Assembly: GCA_002725445.1 (NCBI GenBank)
Contig: PBPD01000009.1
Coordinates: 1-8,031, forward strand
DNA length: 8,031 nt
Origin: Rickettsiales bacterium
GTDB lineage: Bacteria > Pseudomonadota > Alphaproteobacteria > Rickettsiales > UBA3002
Direction: 5' to 3'
Part shown: positions 1 to 5,849 of the stretch, piece after piece
How positions within the stretch are numbered: the first letter of the stretch is position 1
Layout of the letters: each line of letters begins with the position of its first letter
Translations under genes and position numbers: made by a program
The notes under the pieces: model-generated
What the model was told of the DNA's origin: nothing
Databases searched by the model: none
Seen by the model: only the letters and a program-made list of their open reading frames with translations

Positions 1-49
1 AAAACTAAATTAATTTTGCTCTTTGTTTGTCATCTCTAAATGGAGGACA
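1..49. mobile_element. Possible tip of an insertion sequence, or a foreign junction, at the 3' end of secD
   Basis: This short AT-rich stretch does not continue the SecD reading frame as the family would. Read on the minus strand, SecD-like coding ends around position 50-54. What follows begins TGTCCTCC and soon gives a TAG stop (36-38). Positions 28-34 (TGTCATC) and 43-49 (GAGGACA) form an imperfect inverted repeat, 6 of 7 pairs, around an 8-base centre. An end beginning with TG fits the tips of several insertion sequence families, including IS3, but I do not recognise a specific element and no transposase is in view. The alternative is a misassembly or a contig broken at a repeat. The abrupt change is seen directly; the mobile-element reading is inferred. 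Confidence 0.3.
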
Positions 50-1199
50 CAAACATATAAATGATGACGGTGACAATAGCGATCAATGCCGCCATTTCCC
101 CTGCGGCGATCGAATCAGCTCCCAGACTTGGGCCGACTGAGCGTTCTTCAACAATTTTCAGCGGCGCAGGCAACGCACCGGCACGCAGCAAAATCGCCAG
201 ATTATTCGCTGAATCAACGGTGAAATTACCTTCGATAATACCACTACCACCCAAAATGGCGGTACGAATGACCGGTGCGGTAATCACCTTACCATCCAGC
301 ACCACGGCAAATCGCTTACCCACATTCTGTTGGGTAATCTCGCCAAATTTGCGCGCACCGAGCGAATTGAACTGGAACTGCACGATTGGTTGACCGCGGT
401 CATAGGTAGCGCTGGCATCGGTCAGCAGCTCGCCACTGAGTGCTACACGGCTATAAACCGCATAACGCATCGGCGAACCATCAGGGAACAGTTCTGCACT
501 GTCATCAGATGGCAATAGGCGTGTGCCCGGGGGCACCAACCCGCTTTTTAACTGGCTTGGCGTTACGGATTCATTCAACAGGTGAAAGTTCATCTTTGCG
601 GTTTCACCAAGGATATTCTTCAGCTGTTCCGGGTCTTCCACACCGGGCACCTGCACCACAATACGGTTATCGCCCTGACGCTGAATGGTCGGCTCTTTGG
701 TACCCGTTTCATTGATACGACGGTTCACAATCTCGATTGATTGCTCCAGCAGCTGCAATTTCATTTCGCGCAGCTTAGTATCCGTATAATCAATGCGATA
801 TGCGCCTTCGTCCTCGCTGATTTCTATATCGTCACTGATATCACGTAGCAGTTTTCTGATATCGGTATCTTCTTCCACCGTTTCCTGACGGATACGGAAC
901 GTCACGGCCTGCCCGTCGCGGCGTAGATCTAGATACCCGATATTCGCCTCGCGCAGCACGTTACGCACCTCTCCGCGCAGCATATCAAAATGCTCATCCA
1001 GATAGGTGTCAAAATCCATCTGCAATAGCAGGTGCGACCCACCGCGCAGATCCAGCCCTAAATTCACCGTTTGTTGCGGCAGCCAGTCGGGCCAGCTCTC
1101 ACGCGCCGATGGCGACAGCACATTAGGCAGTGCAGCGAGAACAAAGAACAGGCAAGCTGCCAATATCGACAGCGTTTTCCAGCGGGGGAAGTCCAGCAT
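36..1199 (-). CDS. secD: Protein translocase subunit SecD, C-terminally truncated
   Basis: SecD is an inner-membrane subunit of the SecDF-YajC complex, which uses the proton motive force to help complete protein export through SecYEG. The 387 residues show an N-terminal membrane helix (about 9-26), the LGLDLRGG motif (47-54), the periplasmic P1 region with NRIVVQVPG (178-186), and the conserved LLRAGALPAPL (337-347) and VGPSLG (355-360) before the second helix (about 365-382). Family members usually run about 500-620 residues with six membrane helices. Here the sequence leaves the family pattern at about residue 383 (FVSSI, then TAG), so helices 3-6 and part of helix 2 are missing. The ATG lies 8 bases after the yajC stop, with no clear ribosome binding site, which suggests translational coupling. 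secF, the usual next gene, is not in the window. The identity is secure; whether the truncation is real or an assembly effect is open. If real, the product is probably non-functional. Confidence 0.93.
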   Translation of the reverse strand: MLDFPRWKTLSILAACLFFVLAALPNVLSPSARESWPDWLPQQTVNLGLDLRGGSHLLLQMDFDTYLDEHFDMLRGEVRNVLREANIGYLDLRRDGQAVTFRIRQETVEEDTDIRKLLRDISDDIEISEDEGAYRIDYTDTKLREMKLQLLEQSIEIVNRRINETGTKEPTIQRQGDNRIVVQVPGVEDPEQLKNILGETAKMNFHLLNESVTPSQLKSGLVPPGTRLLPSDDSAELFPDGSPMRYAVYSRVALSGELLTDASATYDRGQPIVQFQFNSLGARKFGEITQQNVGKRFAVVLDGKVITAPVIRTAILGGSGIIEGNFTVDSANNLAILLRAGALPAPLKIVEERSVGPSLGADSIAAGEMAALIAIVTVIIYMFVSSI

Positions 1200-1207
1200 A
1201 AGCTATA

Positions 1208-1594
1208 CTATTGTTTGGAGCTGATCTTCTCAGCTTTTTTGTCATTATTGTTGGCAGGCTTTGGTGCGTTTTTCTTGGTTTTTACGCTCGAAATGGTTGA
1301 ACGTGGCACTTTCACTTCCACACCTTCCGCGATCACCACATGCACGGTTTCGTTCTCATCGCTCAGTTTGGTGACTTTACCAATAATACCGCCACCTGTT
1401 ACGACTTCATCGCCTTTTTCAATGGCGTTCAGCATGGCCTGATGTTGCTTGTATTTCTTTTGCTGTGGGCGGATCAACAGAAAGTAGAAAACCGCGAAGA
1501 TAAATACGAGCGGCAGCAAGCCCGAAAACGCGGACGGTGCAGCACCCGCTGCATCTTGTGCATGGGCTGAGGAGATAAATAAAGTAGCAAGCAT
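1208..1594 (-). CDS. yajC: Preprotein translocase subunit YajC
   Basis: YajC is a small single-pass inner-membrane protein that associates with SecDF and the Sec translocon. The 128 residues contain one strong hydrophobic helix (about 25-41) followed directly by the family signature LIRPQQKK (40-47). A compact cytoplasmic domain follows with GDEVVTGGGIIGKV (61-74) and a VKVPRSTISSV stretch (95-105), then a Lys/Asn-rich tail. The short start MLATLFISSAHAQD, ahead of the helix, resembles other alphaproteobacterial YajC proteins. The ATG is supported by GGAG at 1602-1605 on the minus strand, 7 bases upstream. The gene lies 8 bases before secD, the classic yajC-secD order, so the two are very likely one transcript. 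A possible promoter lies at 1634-1661. Confidence 0.95.
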   Translation of the reverse strand: MLATLFISSAHAQDAAGAAPSAFSGLLPLVFIFAVFYFLLIRPQQKKYKQHQAMLNAIEKGDEVVTGGGIIGKVTKLSDENETVHVVIAEGVEVKVPRSTISSVKTKKNAPKPANNNDKKAEKISSKQ

Positions 1595-1633
1595 TAGGTC
1601 ACTCCGTATGTCTTTTTATTGATATGCGGGGTG

Positions 1634-1661
1634 ACTATAAGCTTGGACAGTGTGAATGCAA
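1634..1661 (-). promoter_or_regulatory. Possible sigma-70-type promoter for yajC-secD
   Basis: On the minus strand a good -10 match, TATAGT (plus positions 1634-1639, 5 of 6 to consensus), lies 16 bases downstream of a weak -35, TTGCAT (1656-1661, 3 of 6). It sits between the rpmG stop and the yajC start, about 40 bases before the ATG. The weak -35 box makes this tentative, and read-through from rpmG is equally possible. Confidence 0.35.
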
Positions 1662-1666
1662 GGAAA

Positions 1667-1837
1667 TTACGATTTAAGCTTAACTTCTTTGAATTCCACG
1701 TGCTTACGAGCCACAGGATCGTATTTGCGGAAGTTCAGCTTTTCGGTTTGTTTACGCGGGTTGCGCTTTTTCACGTAGAAAAAGCCGGTACCAGCAGTAC
1801 TTTCCAGTTTCACCAGAATTGTATTTTTCTTCGCCAT
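1667..1837 (-). CDS. rpmG: 50S ribosomal protein L33
   Basis: L33 is a small protein of the large ribosomal subunit, near the tRNA exit site. The 56 residues match the family from end to end: MAKKNTILVKLESTAGTGFFY, then the basic VKKRNPRK segment (22-29), LNFRKYDP (34-41) and a C-terminal VEFKEVKLKS. There are no cysteines, so this is the zinc-free form rather than the four-cysteine type. The frame stays open to an ATG at 1885. The start at 1837 is preferred because MAKK is the normal family N-terminus, GAAGGA (1845-1850) lies 7 bases upstream, and the extra 16 residues have no family counterpart and would overlap the likely promoter. The gene is 72 bases upstream of yajC on the same strand and divergent from galU. 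Confidence 0.95.
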   Translation of the reverse strand: MAKKNTILVKLESTAGTGFFYVKKRNPRKQTEKLNFRKYDPVARKHVEFKEVKLKS

Positions 1838-1844
1838 GATAGGT

Positions 1845-1850
1845 TCCTTC
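1845..1850 (-). promoter_or_regulatory. Ribosome binding site that fixes the rpmG start
   Basis: GAAGGA on the minus strand lies 7 bases before the ATG at 1837. It supports the 56-residue L33 over a longer reading from 1885. Confidence 0.7.
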
Positions 1851-1864
1851 TCAACAGGCGGAGA

Positions 1865-1892
1865 AACATAGCCTATTTTATCCACATGTCAA
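1865..1892 (-). promoter_or_regulatory. Probable sigma-70-type promoter for rpmG
   Basis: On the minus strand a perfect -35 box TTGACA (plus positions 1887-1892) is followed after 16 bases by TATGTT (1865-1870, 4 of 6 to the -10 consensus). It lies about 28 bases before the L33 start, so the 5' leader would be short. The site is in the 124-base gap between divergent rpmG and galU. No equally good promoter was seen for galU in this gap. Confidence 0.5.
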
Positions 1893-1961
1893 GCGAAAGG
1901 CTTTGCTTTTTTGCGCTCTCACGGCTAAAGAGAAGCCTGCACATCTAGGAAGGCAGGTGAT

Positions 1962-2831
1962 ATGAGCCAACCCATTAAAAAAGCTATATTTCCCGTTGGC
2001 GGACTAGGCACTCGCTTTTTGCCTGCCACCAAAGCAATCGCCAAAGAAATGCTGCCCGTGGTGGATAAACCACTGATTCAATACGCATTTGACGAAGCCG
2101 TAGCCGCAGGAATCGAGCAATTTATCTTTGTAACGGGGCGCAATAAAAACGCTATCAGCAACCATTTCGACCATTCCTATGAGTTGCAGCGCGTGCTGTC
2201 TGAAAAGAATAAAGAGATAGAGCTGACCAAAACCAAAGGCTGGATGCCCGATGCTGGCAGCATTGTTTTTACCCGTCAGCAAGAACCACTAGGGCTTGGG
2301 CATGCGGTATGGTGTGCGCGCCACTGGATCGGCGATGATCCGTTTGCCGTATTGTTGGCCGATGATATGGTGCTTAGCAACACGCCATGCATGAGCCAGA
2401 TGATAGAAGCATACAAACGTGCGCCGGGCAACATGGCCGCCGTGATGGATGTGCCCCATGACCAGACTGACCGTTACGGTATTCTGGATGTGGCAGAGGA
2501 AGACGGCGACATTGTGAAAGCGCGCGGGCTGGTGGAAAAACCAAAGCCGGAAGATGCGCCTTCCAACCTGTCGATTATCGGGCGTTATATTCTACAGCCA
2601 AGCATATTTGACTATCTAGGCCGCAAGGAAAAAGGCTCTGGCGGTGAAATTCAGCTGACCGACGCGATGGACAAAATGATCGACACGGTCGATTTCTACG
2701 GCTTCCGCTTTGAAGGCACACGTTTTGACTGTGGCGAACGTGTCGGCTTTATTGAAGCGAATGTGGCGTATGCGCTTGAGCGTGACGATATGCGCGAACG
2801 TGTACTGGAACGACTACAAAAATACTGCTAA
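1962..2831 (+). CDS. galU: UTP--glucose-1-phosphate uridylyltransferase (UDP-glucose pyrophosphorylase)
   Basis: This cytoplasmic enzyme makes UDP-glucose and pyrophosphate from UTP and glucose-1-phosphate, supplying sugar for surface polysaccharides and other glycosylation. The 289 residues are the usual family length. The N-terminal nucleotide-binding loop GGLGTRFLPATK (13-24) leads into KEMLPVVDKPLIQY (28-41). QQEPLGLGHAV (106-116), LADDM (132-136), the sugar-phosphate-binding VEKPK (191-195), GEIQLTDA (228-235) and FDCGERVGF (255-263) follow in family order. The residue before KEML is Ala27, where many homologues such as E. coli GalU have Pro. The ATG has AGGAAGG at 1947-1953, 8 bases upstream. 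ugd begins 42 bases after the stop, so the pair is probably one operon converting glucose-1-phosphate to UDP-glucuronate. The fold is shared with other nucleotidyltransferases, but the motif set and the ugd neighbour point to GalU. Confidence 0.96.
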   Translation: MSQPIKKAIFPVGGLGTRFLPATKAIAKEMLPVVDKPLIQYAFDEAVAAGIEQFIFVTGRNKNAISNHFDHSYELQRVLSEKNKEIELTKTKGWMPDAGSIVFTRQQEPLGLGHAVWCARHWIGDDPFAVLLADDMVLSNTPCMSQMIEAYKRAPGNMAAVMDVPHDQTDRYGILDVAEEDGDIVKARGLVEKPKPEDAPSNLSIIGRYILQPSIFDYLGRKEKGSGGEIQLTDAMDKMIDTVDFYGFRFEGTRFDCGERVGFIEANVAYALERDDMRERVLERLQKYC

Positions 2832-2861
2832 TAACACAAAACAATTAGACTTATGACGAAT

Positions 2862-2867
2862 GGAGAG
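2862..2867 (+). promoter_or_regulatory. Ribosome binding site that fixes the ugd start
   Basis: GGAGAG lies 6 bases before the ATG at 2874. The other in-frame ATG, at 2853, has no purine-rich site upstream and would add seven residues ahead of the nucleotide-binding strand. Confidence 0.65.
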
Positions 2868-2873
2868 AGCGCT

Positions 2874-4223
2874 ATGCGTATTACAATGATCGGCACCGGC
2901 TATGTAGGACTGGTCTCAGGCGTATGTCTGGCTGAACTGGGCTGGGATGTGACCTGCGTGGACAAAATGGCCGATAAAATCGCAGCGTTGAATACGGGCG
3001 AAATCCCCATTTATGAGCCGGGACTTGAGGCATTAGTAGACAGCAACAAGAAAGCAGGTCGCCTGCATTTCACTACCGATTTAAAGCAAGCGGTTAGCGA
3101 AGCAGACATTGTTTTTATCGCCGTTGGCACACCACCTGACAAGGGCACAGGCAAAGCAAACCTGAACTATGTGTTTGGCGCAGCCGAAGAAATCGCCAAT
3201 GCCATCAGCGGCTATACGATTGTGGTCACGAAATCGACTGTGCCGGTTGGCACCAATGCCAAAGTGCGCGAGGTCATCCGTAACGCCAACCCGCAAGCGC
3301 AGTTTGATGTGGCCTCCAACCCAGAATTCCTGCGCGAAGGCTCAGCGATTGAAGACTTTATGAAACCTGACCGCATTGTGATTGGCGTGCAAACCGATGC
3401 AGCGGGCCATAAGCTGAGCGACCTGTATCAGCCACTCACCAACAAAGGCCACTTATTCCTGCGCACCGACATTGAAACTGCAGAAATGATCAAATATGCC
3501 TCCAATAGCTTCCTCGCCACCAAAATCGCCTTCATCAATGAAATGGCAGATATTTGCGAGCAAGTGGGTGCTAACGTCGAGTTGGTCGCCAAGGGCATGG
3601 GTATGGATAGCCGTGTAGGCGATAAATTTCTCAAGCCCGGCCCCGGTTTTGGCGGTTCGTGTTTCCCTAAAGACGCGATGGCCTTATCGCAACTGGCTGA
3701 CGAGCATGGGTTGGACTCTAAAATTGTGAATACAGTAATTCGCTACAATCTGGATCGCCGCGCCTCTATGGCTGACAAGATTACGCGCGCATGCAACGGC
3801 AAGGTGAAAGGCAAAACCATTGCTATTTTGGGGCTTACATTCAAAGCCAACACCGATGACATGCGCGAAAGCCCTAGCCTGGATATTATTCCCGCGCTTA
3901 TTAAGGCAGGCGCAACGGTGCGGGCGTATGACCCTGAAGGCATGGAAAATGCGAAATCGATGCTGCCAGAATCGGTCTATTTTGCACAAAGCCCGCTGGA
4001 TGCATGCGACGGCGCAGAGGCCGCGGTGATTGTGACTGAATGGCAGGCCTTCCGCGATATGGATCTGAGTCAGGCACACAAACTGATGAAAACCCCTACC
4101 CTTGTCGATCTGCGCAATCTGTTCACGCCTGCTGATATCAAGCAGGCCGGCTTCAACTATTATTCTATTGGCCGTAAGCCAGCGCTGCTGGAAGAAGAAA
4201 GCCAAAAAGCAGGCGCGGCATAA
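2874..4223 (+). CDS. ugd: UDP-glucose 6-dehydrogenase
   Basis: Ugd oxidises UDP-glucose to UDP-glucuronate with two NAD+, giving the precursor for acidic polysaccharides and other uronic-acid-based surface sugars. From the preferred start the protein has 449 residues, normal for the family. The Rossmann motif GTGYVGLVSG is at 7-16, with Asp30 ending the second strand as expected for NAD+. VGTPPDKGTG (84-93), STVPVGT (121-127) and NPEFLREGSAI (149-159) follow. MIKYASNSFLATK (205-217) carries the conserved Lys207 and Asn211. The catalytic site GFGGSCFPKD (258-267) holds the nucleophile Cys263 and Asp267. The C-terminal UDP-binding domain starts at about 310 (GKTIAILGLTFK). The start at 2874 is chosen for its ribosome binding site and because the family begins close to the Rossmann strand; a start at 2853 is possible. 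It follows galU and converges on the redoxin gene across only 37 bases, with no hairpin-plus-T-run terminator seen. Confidence 0.96.
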   Translation: MRITMIGTGYVGLVSGVCLAELGWDVTCVDKMADKIAALNTGEIPIYEPGLEALVDSNKKAGRLHFTTDLKQAVSEADIVFIAVGTPPDKGTGKANLNYVFGAAEEIANAISGYTIVVTKSTVPVGTNAKVREVIRNANPQAQFDVASNPEFLREGSAIEDFMKPDRIVIGVQTDAAGHKLSDLYQPLTNKGHLFLRTDIETAEMIKYASNSFLATKIAFINEMADICEQVGANVELVAKGMGMDSRVGDKFLKPGPGFGGSCFPKDAMALSQLADEHGLDSKIVNTVIRYNLDRRASMADKITRACNGKVKGKTIAILGLTFKANTDDMRESPSLDIIPALIKAGATVRAYDPEGMENAKSMLPESVYFAQSPLDACDGAEAAVIVTEWQAFRDMDLSQAHKLMKTPTLVDLRNLFTPADIKQAGFNYYSIGRKPALLEEESQKAGAA

Positions 4224-4260
4224 AAGCCAGTACCAGCCTATGATTTAAGGTGAAGGATGT

Positions 4261-4839
4261 TTATGCGTGGCTGAGCGAAGCCAGACCAGCATCACGCCAT
4301 TTGATCGAACAGCCGATGCTCGGATTCTGCGGCACTTGCGTGGTGCCCGTGCGCGCGATCTCTTCCATTGCTTCACGCAATTCGCGACGCGGATTATCAA
4401 TCACTCCCGACCAGGACTCATCCAGCCGCCCACGATATTGCAGGGTGAGGTCTTTATCGAAACCGAAAAAGTCAGGTGTGCACACAGCACCATAGGCGCG
4501 AGCAATGTCTTGTGTTTCGTCCATTACATAAGGAAACGGGAACGCTTTGGTCTGCGCCAGCGATTTCATACTTTCAAACGAATCATCCGGATAGGCCTCT
4601 GCATCATTGGACATAATGGCGATCGTGTTGATGCCATGCGCTTTCAGCGCGGTTGCGTCAGCAATCAGGCGATCTAATTGCTTTTGCACATAAGGGCAAT
4701 GATTGCAGATGAAAGCAACGAGCAGGCCAGTGGGCCCACGCACATCATCCAAACTGTAAGTTGAGCCATCGGTTGCGGGCAAGGCGAAATCCACTGCCTT
4801 CCAACCAATCTCTGCCTGCGGTGTTTCTAAAGCTACCAT
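4261..4839 (-). CDS. Thioredoxin-like / AhpC-TSA family redoxin
   Basis: This is a small thioredoxin-fold protein of the redoxin (peroxiredoxin-like) group, probably cytoplasmic since no signal peptide or membrane helix is seen. The 192 residues start with the usual extended strand region (GWKAVDFALPATDG, 12-25). The candidate redox motif CNHCPYV has Cys45 and Cys48, in place of the CGPC of classical thioredoxin. AVCTPDFFGFD (118-128) contains a third cysteine, Cys120, next to the Thr-Pro that forms the cis-Pro loop in this fold. RGRLDE (136-141) and the C-terminal PSIGCSIKW (173-181, Cys177) are also typical of this subgroup. Family members are predicted thiol oxidoreductases; substrate and partner are unknown. 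The ATG is 12 bases after the stop of the upstream membrane-protein gene, suggesting co-transcription, but no clear ribosome binding site is visible. Confidence 0.85.
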   Translation of the reverse strand: MVALETPQAEIGWKAVDFALPATDGSTYSLDDVRGPTGLLVAFICNHCPYVQKQLDRLIADATALKAHGINTIAIMSNDAEAYPDDSFESMKSLAQTKAFPFPYVMDETQDIARAYGAVCTPDFFGFDKDLTLQYRGRLDESWSGVIDNPRRELREAMEEIARTGTTQVPQNPSIGCSIKWRDAGLASLSHA

Positions 4840-4851
4840 AGATTTATAATA

Positions 4852-5802
4852 CTATTTTTCATCTGCCATGCAAGGACTTAGACGCTTTAGCCAAGGCAAG
4901 GCTAGAATTCCCGAAGCGGATGTAAGTGCCGTTACCGCAAAAAACAGCAACGCAATGGTCACGCCTAGCTCTGGCTTTAGCTCACTACCTGTGATTTGGT
5001 TGATGTAATGCGAGCCGTAAAAGAAGGTAAACTCCCGTATTCCCAAACCGCCTACGGTGATCGGCACCATGCCGAGAATCATGGAAAGCATAAACAGGAA
5101 TACATATTCAGCCAGATGGTCACCATCGCCCAGCGCGTACCACAAGGCAACAATGACCAACACCGTAAACCCCTGAATAGCAAATGAATATTTCAATGCA
5201 CCAATCGCGGTGCGCTCATTCTCACGCAGGAACAGTTTGGCGCAGACAAGATAGCCCAAAAAGGCGAATAGAATCATGAACAGGGTCATGATGTTGGCTA
5301 GAAATGTGTGATTGCCGAAATCGATGAAAAACAACGCACTTAACATAATAAACAGCAATACTGCCAGACCATTGGCTCGGTTCGCCAATTGTAGGCGCAC
5401 CCCTTCCATGACAGGAAAACCAGCACGTTGCTTTAACGTGAATACTCTGTAGGCGTCGCCGCCAATACCGCCCGGTAATATCAGATTATAGAACAGCCCG
5501 ACATAATACAGCGCGAAGGTGAATGGCCGTTGCAACTCACGCCCAATGGCCCGGTAATAATAGCGCATGCGCAATGCCCCGAATAGCTGCGCCATATTAA
5601 ATGCCATAAAGGCCACTAACACAATCCAGACCGGAATGGTTTTGGCATAAGCGAGCACCTGCTCCAAATCGGCCTGCTGTAGCACAAAATATAGCACGGC
5701 CAGTGCAACACTATATTTCAAAAGGGAAAGCACACGTTGGCGCCATGTCACCTGCGGTTTCAATTCCGCTTCAAGCTGTTCTTCTGTGATTTGCCGCCCC
5801 AT
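4852..5802 (-). CDS. Lysylphosphatidylglycerol synthase TM-region / YbhN (UPF0104) family membrane protein
   Basis: This is a polytopic inner-membrane protein of 316 residues with about seven or eight predicted helices (roughly 27-42, 57-74, 95-110, 145-160, 167-190, 205-222, 230-248 and 278-303). Two family signatures are clear: NLILPGGIGGDAYRV (106-120) and PITVGGLGIREFTFF (247-261). The family covers the membrane half of MprF and stand-alone proteins such as YbhN and AglD. No C-terminal cytoplasmic aminoacyl-transferase domain is present, so lysyl-PG synthesis should not be assumed. A role in handling lipids or lipid-linked sugars is possible but not shown. The N-terminal 20 residues are polar and cytoplasmic-looking. 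AGGA (5807-5810) lies 4 bases before the ATG. It sits 47 bases after phrB and 12 bases before the redoxin gene, all on one strand. Family assignment is firm; function is not. Confidence 0.85.
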   Translation of the reverse strand: MGRQITEEQLEAELKPQVTWRQRVLSLLKYSVALAVLYFVLQQADLEQVLAYAKTIPVWIVLVAFMAFNMAQLFGALRMRYYYRAIGRELQRPFTFALYYVGLFYNLILPGGIGGDAYRVFTLKQRAGFPVMEGVRLQLANRANGLAVLLFIMLSALFFIDFGNHTFLANIMTLFMILFAFLGYLVCAKLFLRENERTAIGALKYSFAIQGFTVLVIVALWYALGDGDHLAEYVFLFMLSMILGMVPITVGGLGIREFTFFYGSHYINQITGSELKPELGVTIALLFFAVTALTSASGILALPWLKRLSPCMADEK

Positions 5803-5849
5803 GCTTTCCTGTTAGCAGACTTTGCTATGCATGCACAAGCCTAGAAGCG

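Noticed and set aside
1838..1885. N-terminal extension of L33 from an ATG at 1885
   Set aside because: L33 proteins start at MAKK, a good ribosome binding site precedes 1837, and the extension overlaps the predicted promoter.
1903..1924. Possible galU promoter starting at TTGCTT
   Set aside because: The matching -10 box (TAAAGA) is poor, so I did not list it; galU transcription must start somewhere in 1838-1961, but the site is not clear.
3684..4205. Minus-strand open frame of 173 codons antisense to ugd
   Set aside because: It overlaps a complete Ugd with intact motifs, and its product shows no family features.
4267..4282. TGGCT-GAGCGA-AGCCA hairpin near the end of the redoxin gene
   Set aside because: The stem is only 5 bases, lies inside the coding sequence, and no T run follows on either strand, so it is not a convincing terminator.
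5828..5835. Palindrome TGCATGCA between phrB and the YbhN-like gene
   Set aside because: An 8-base palindrome is expected by chance, and no second copy or promoter context makes it an operator.
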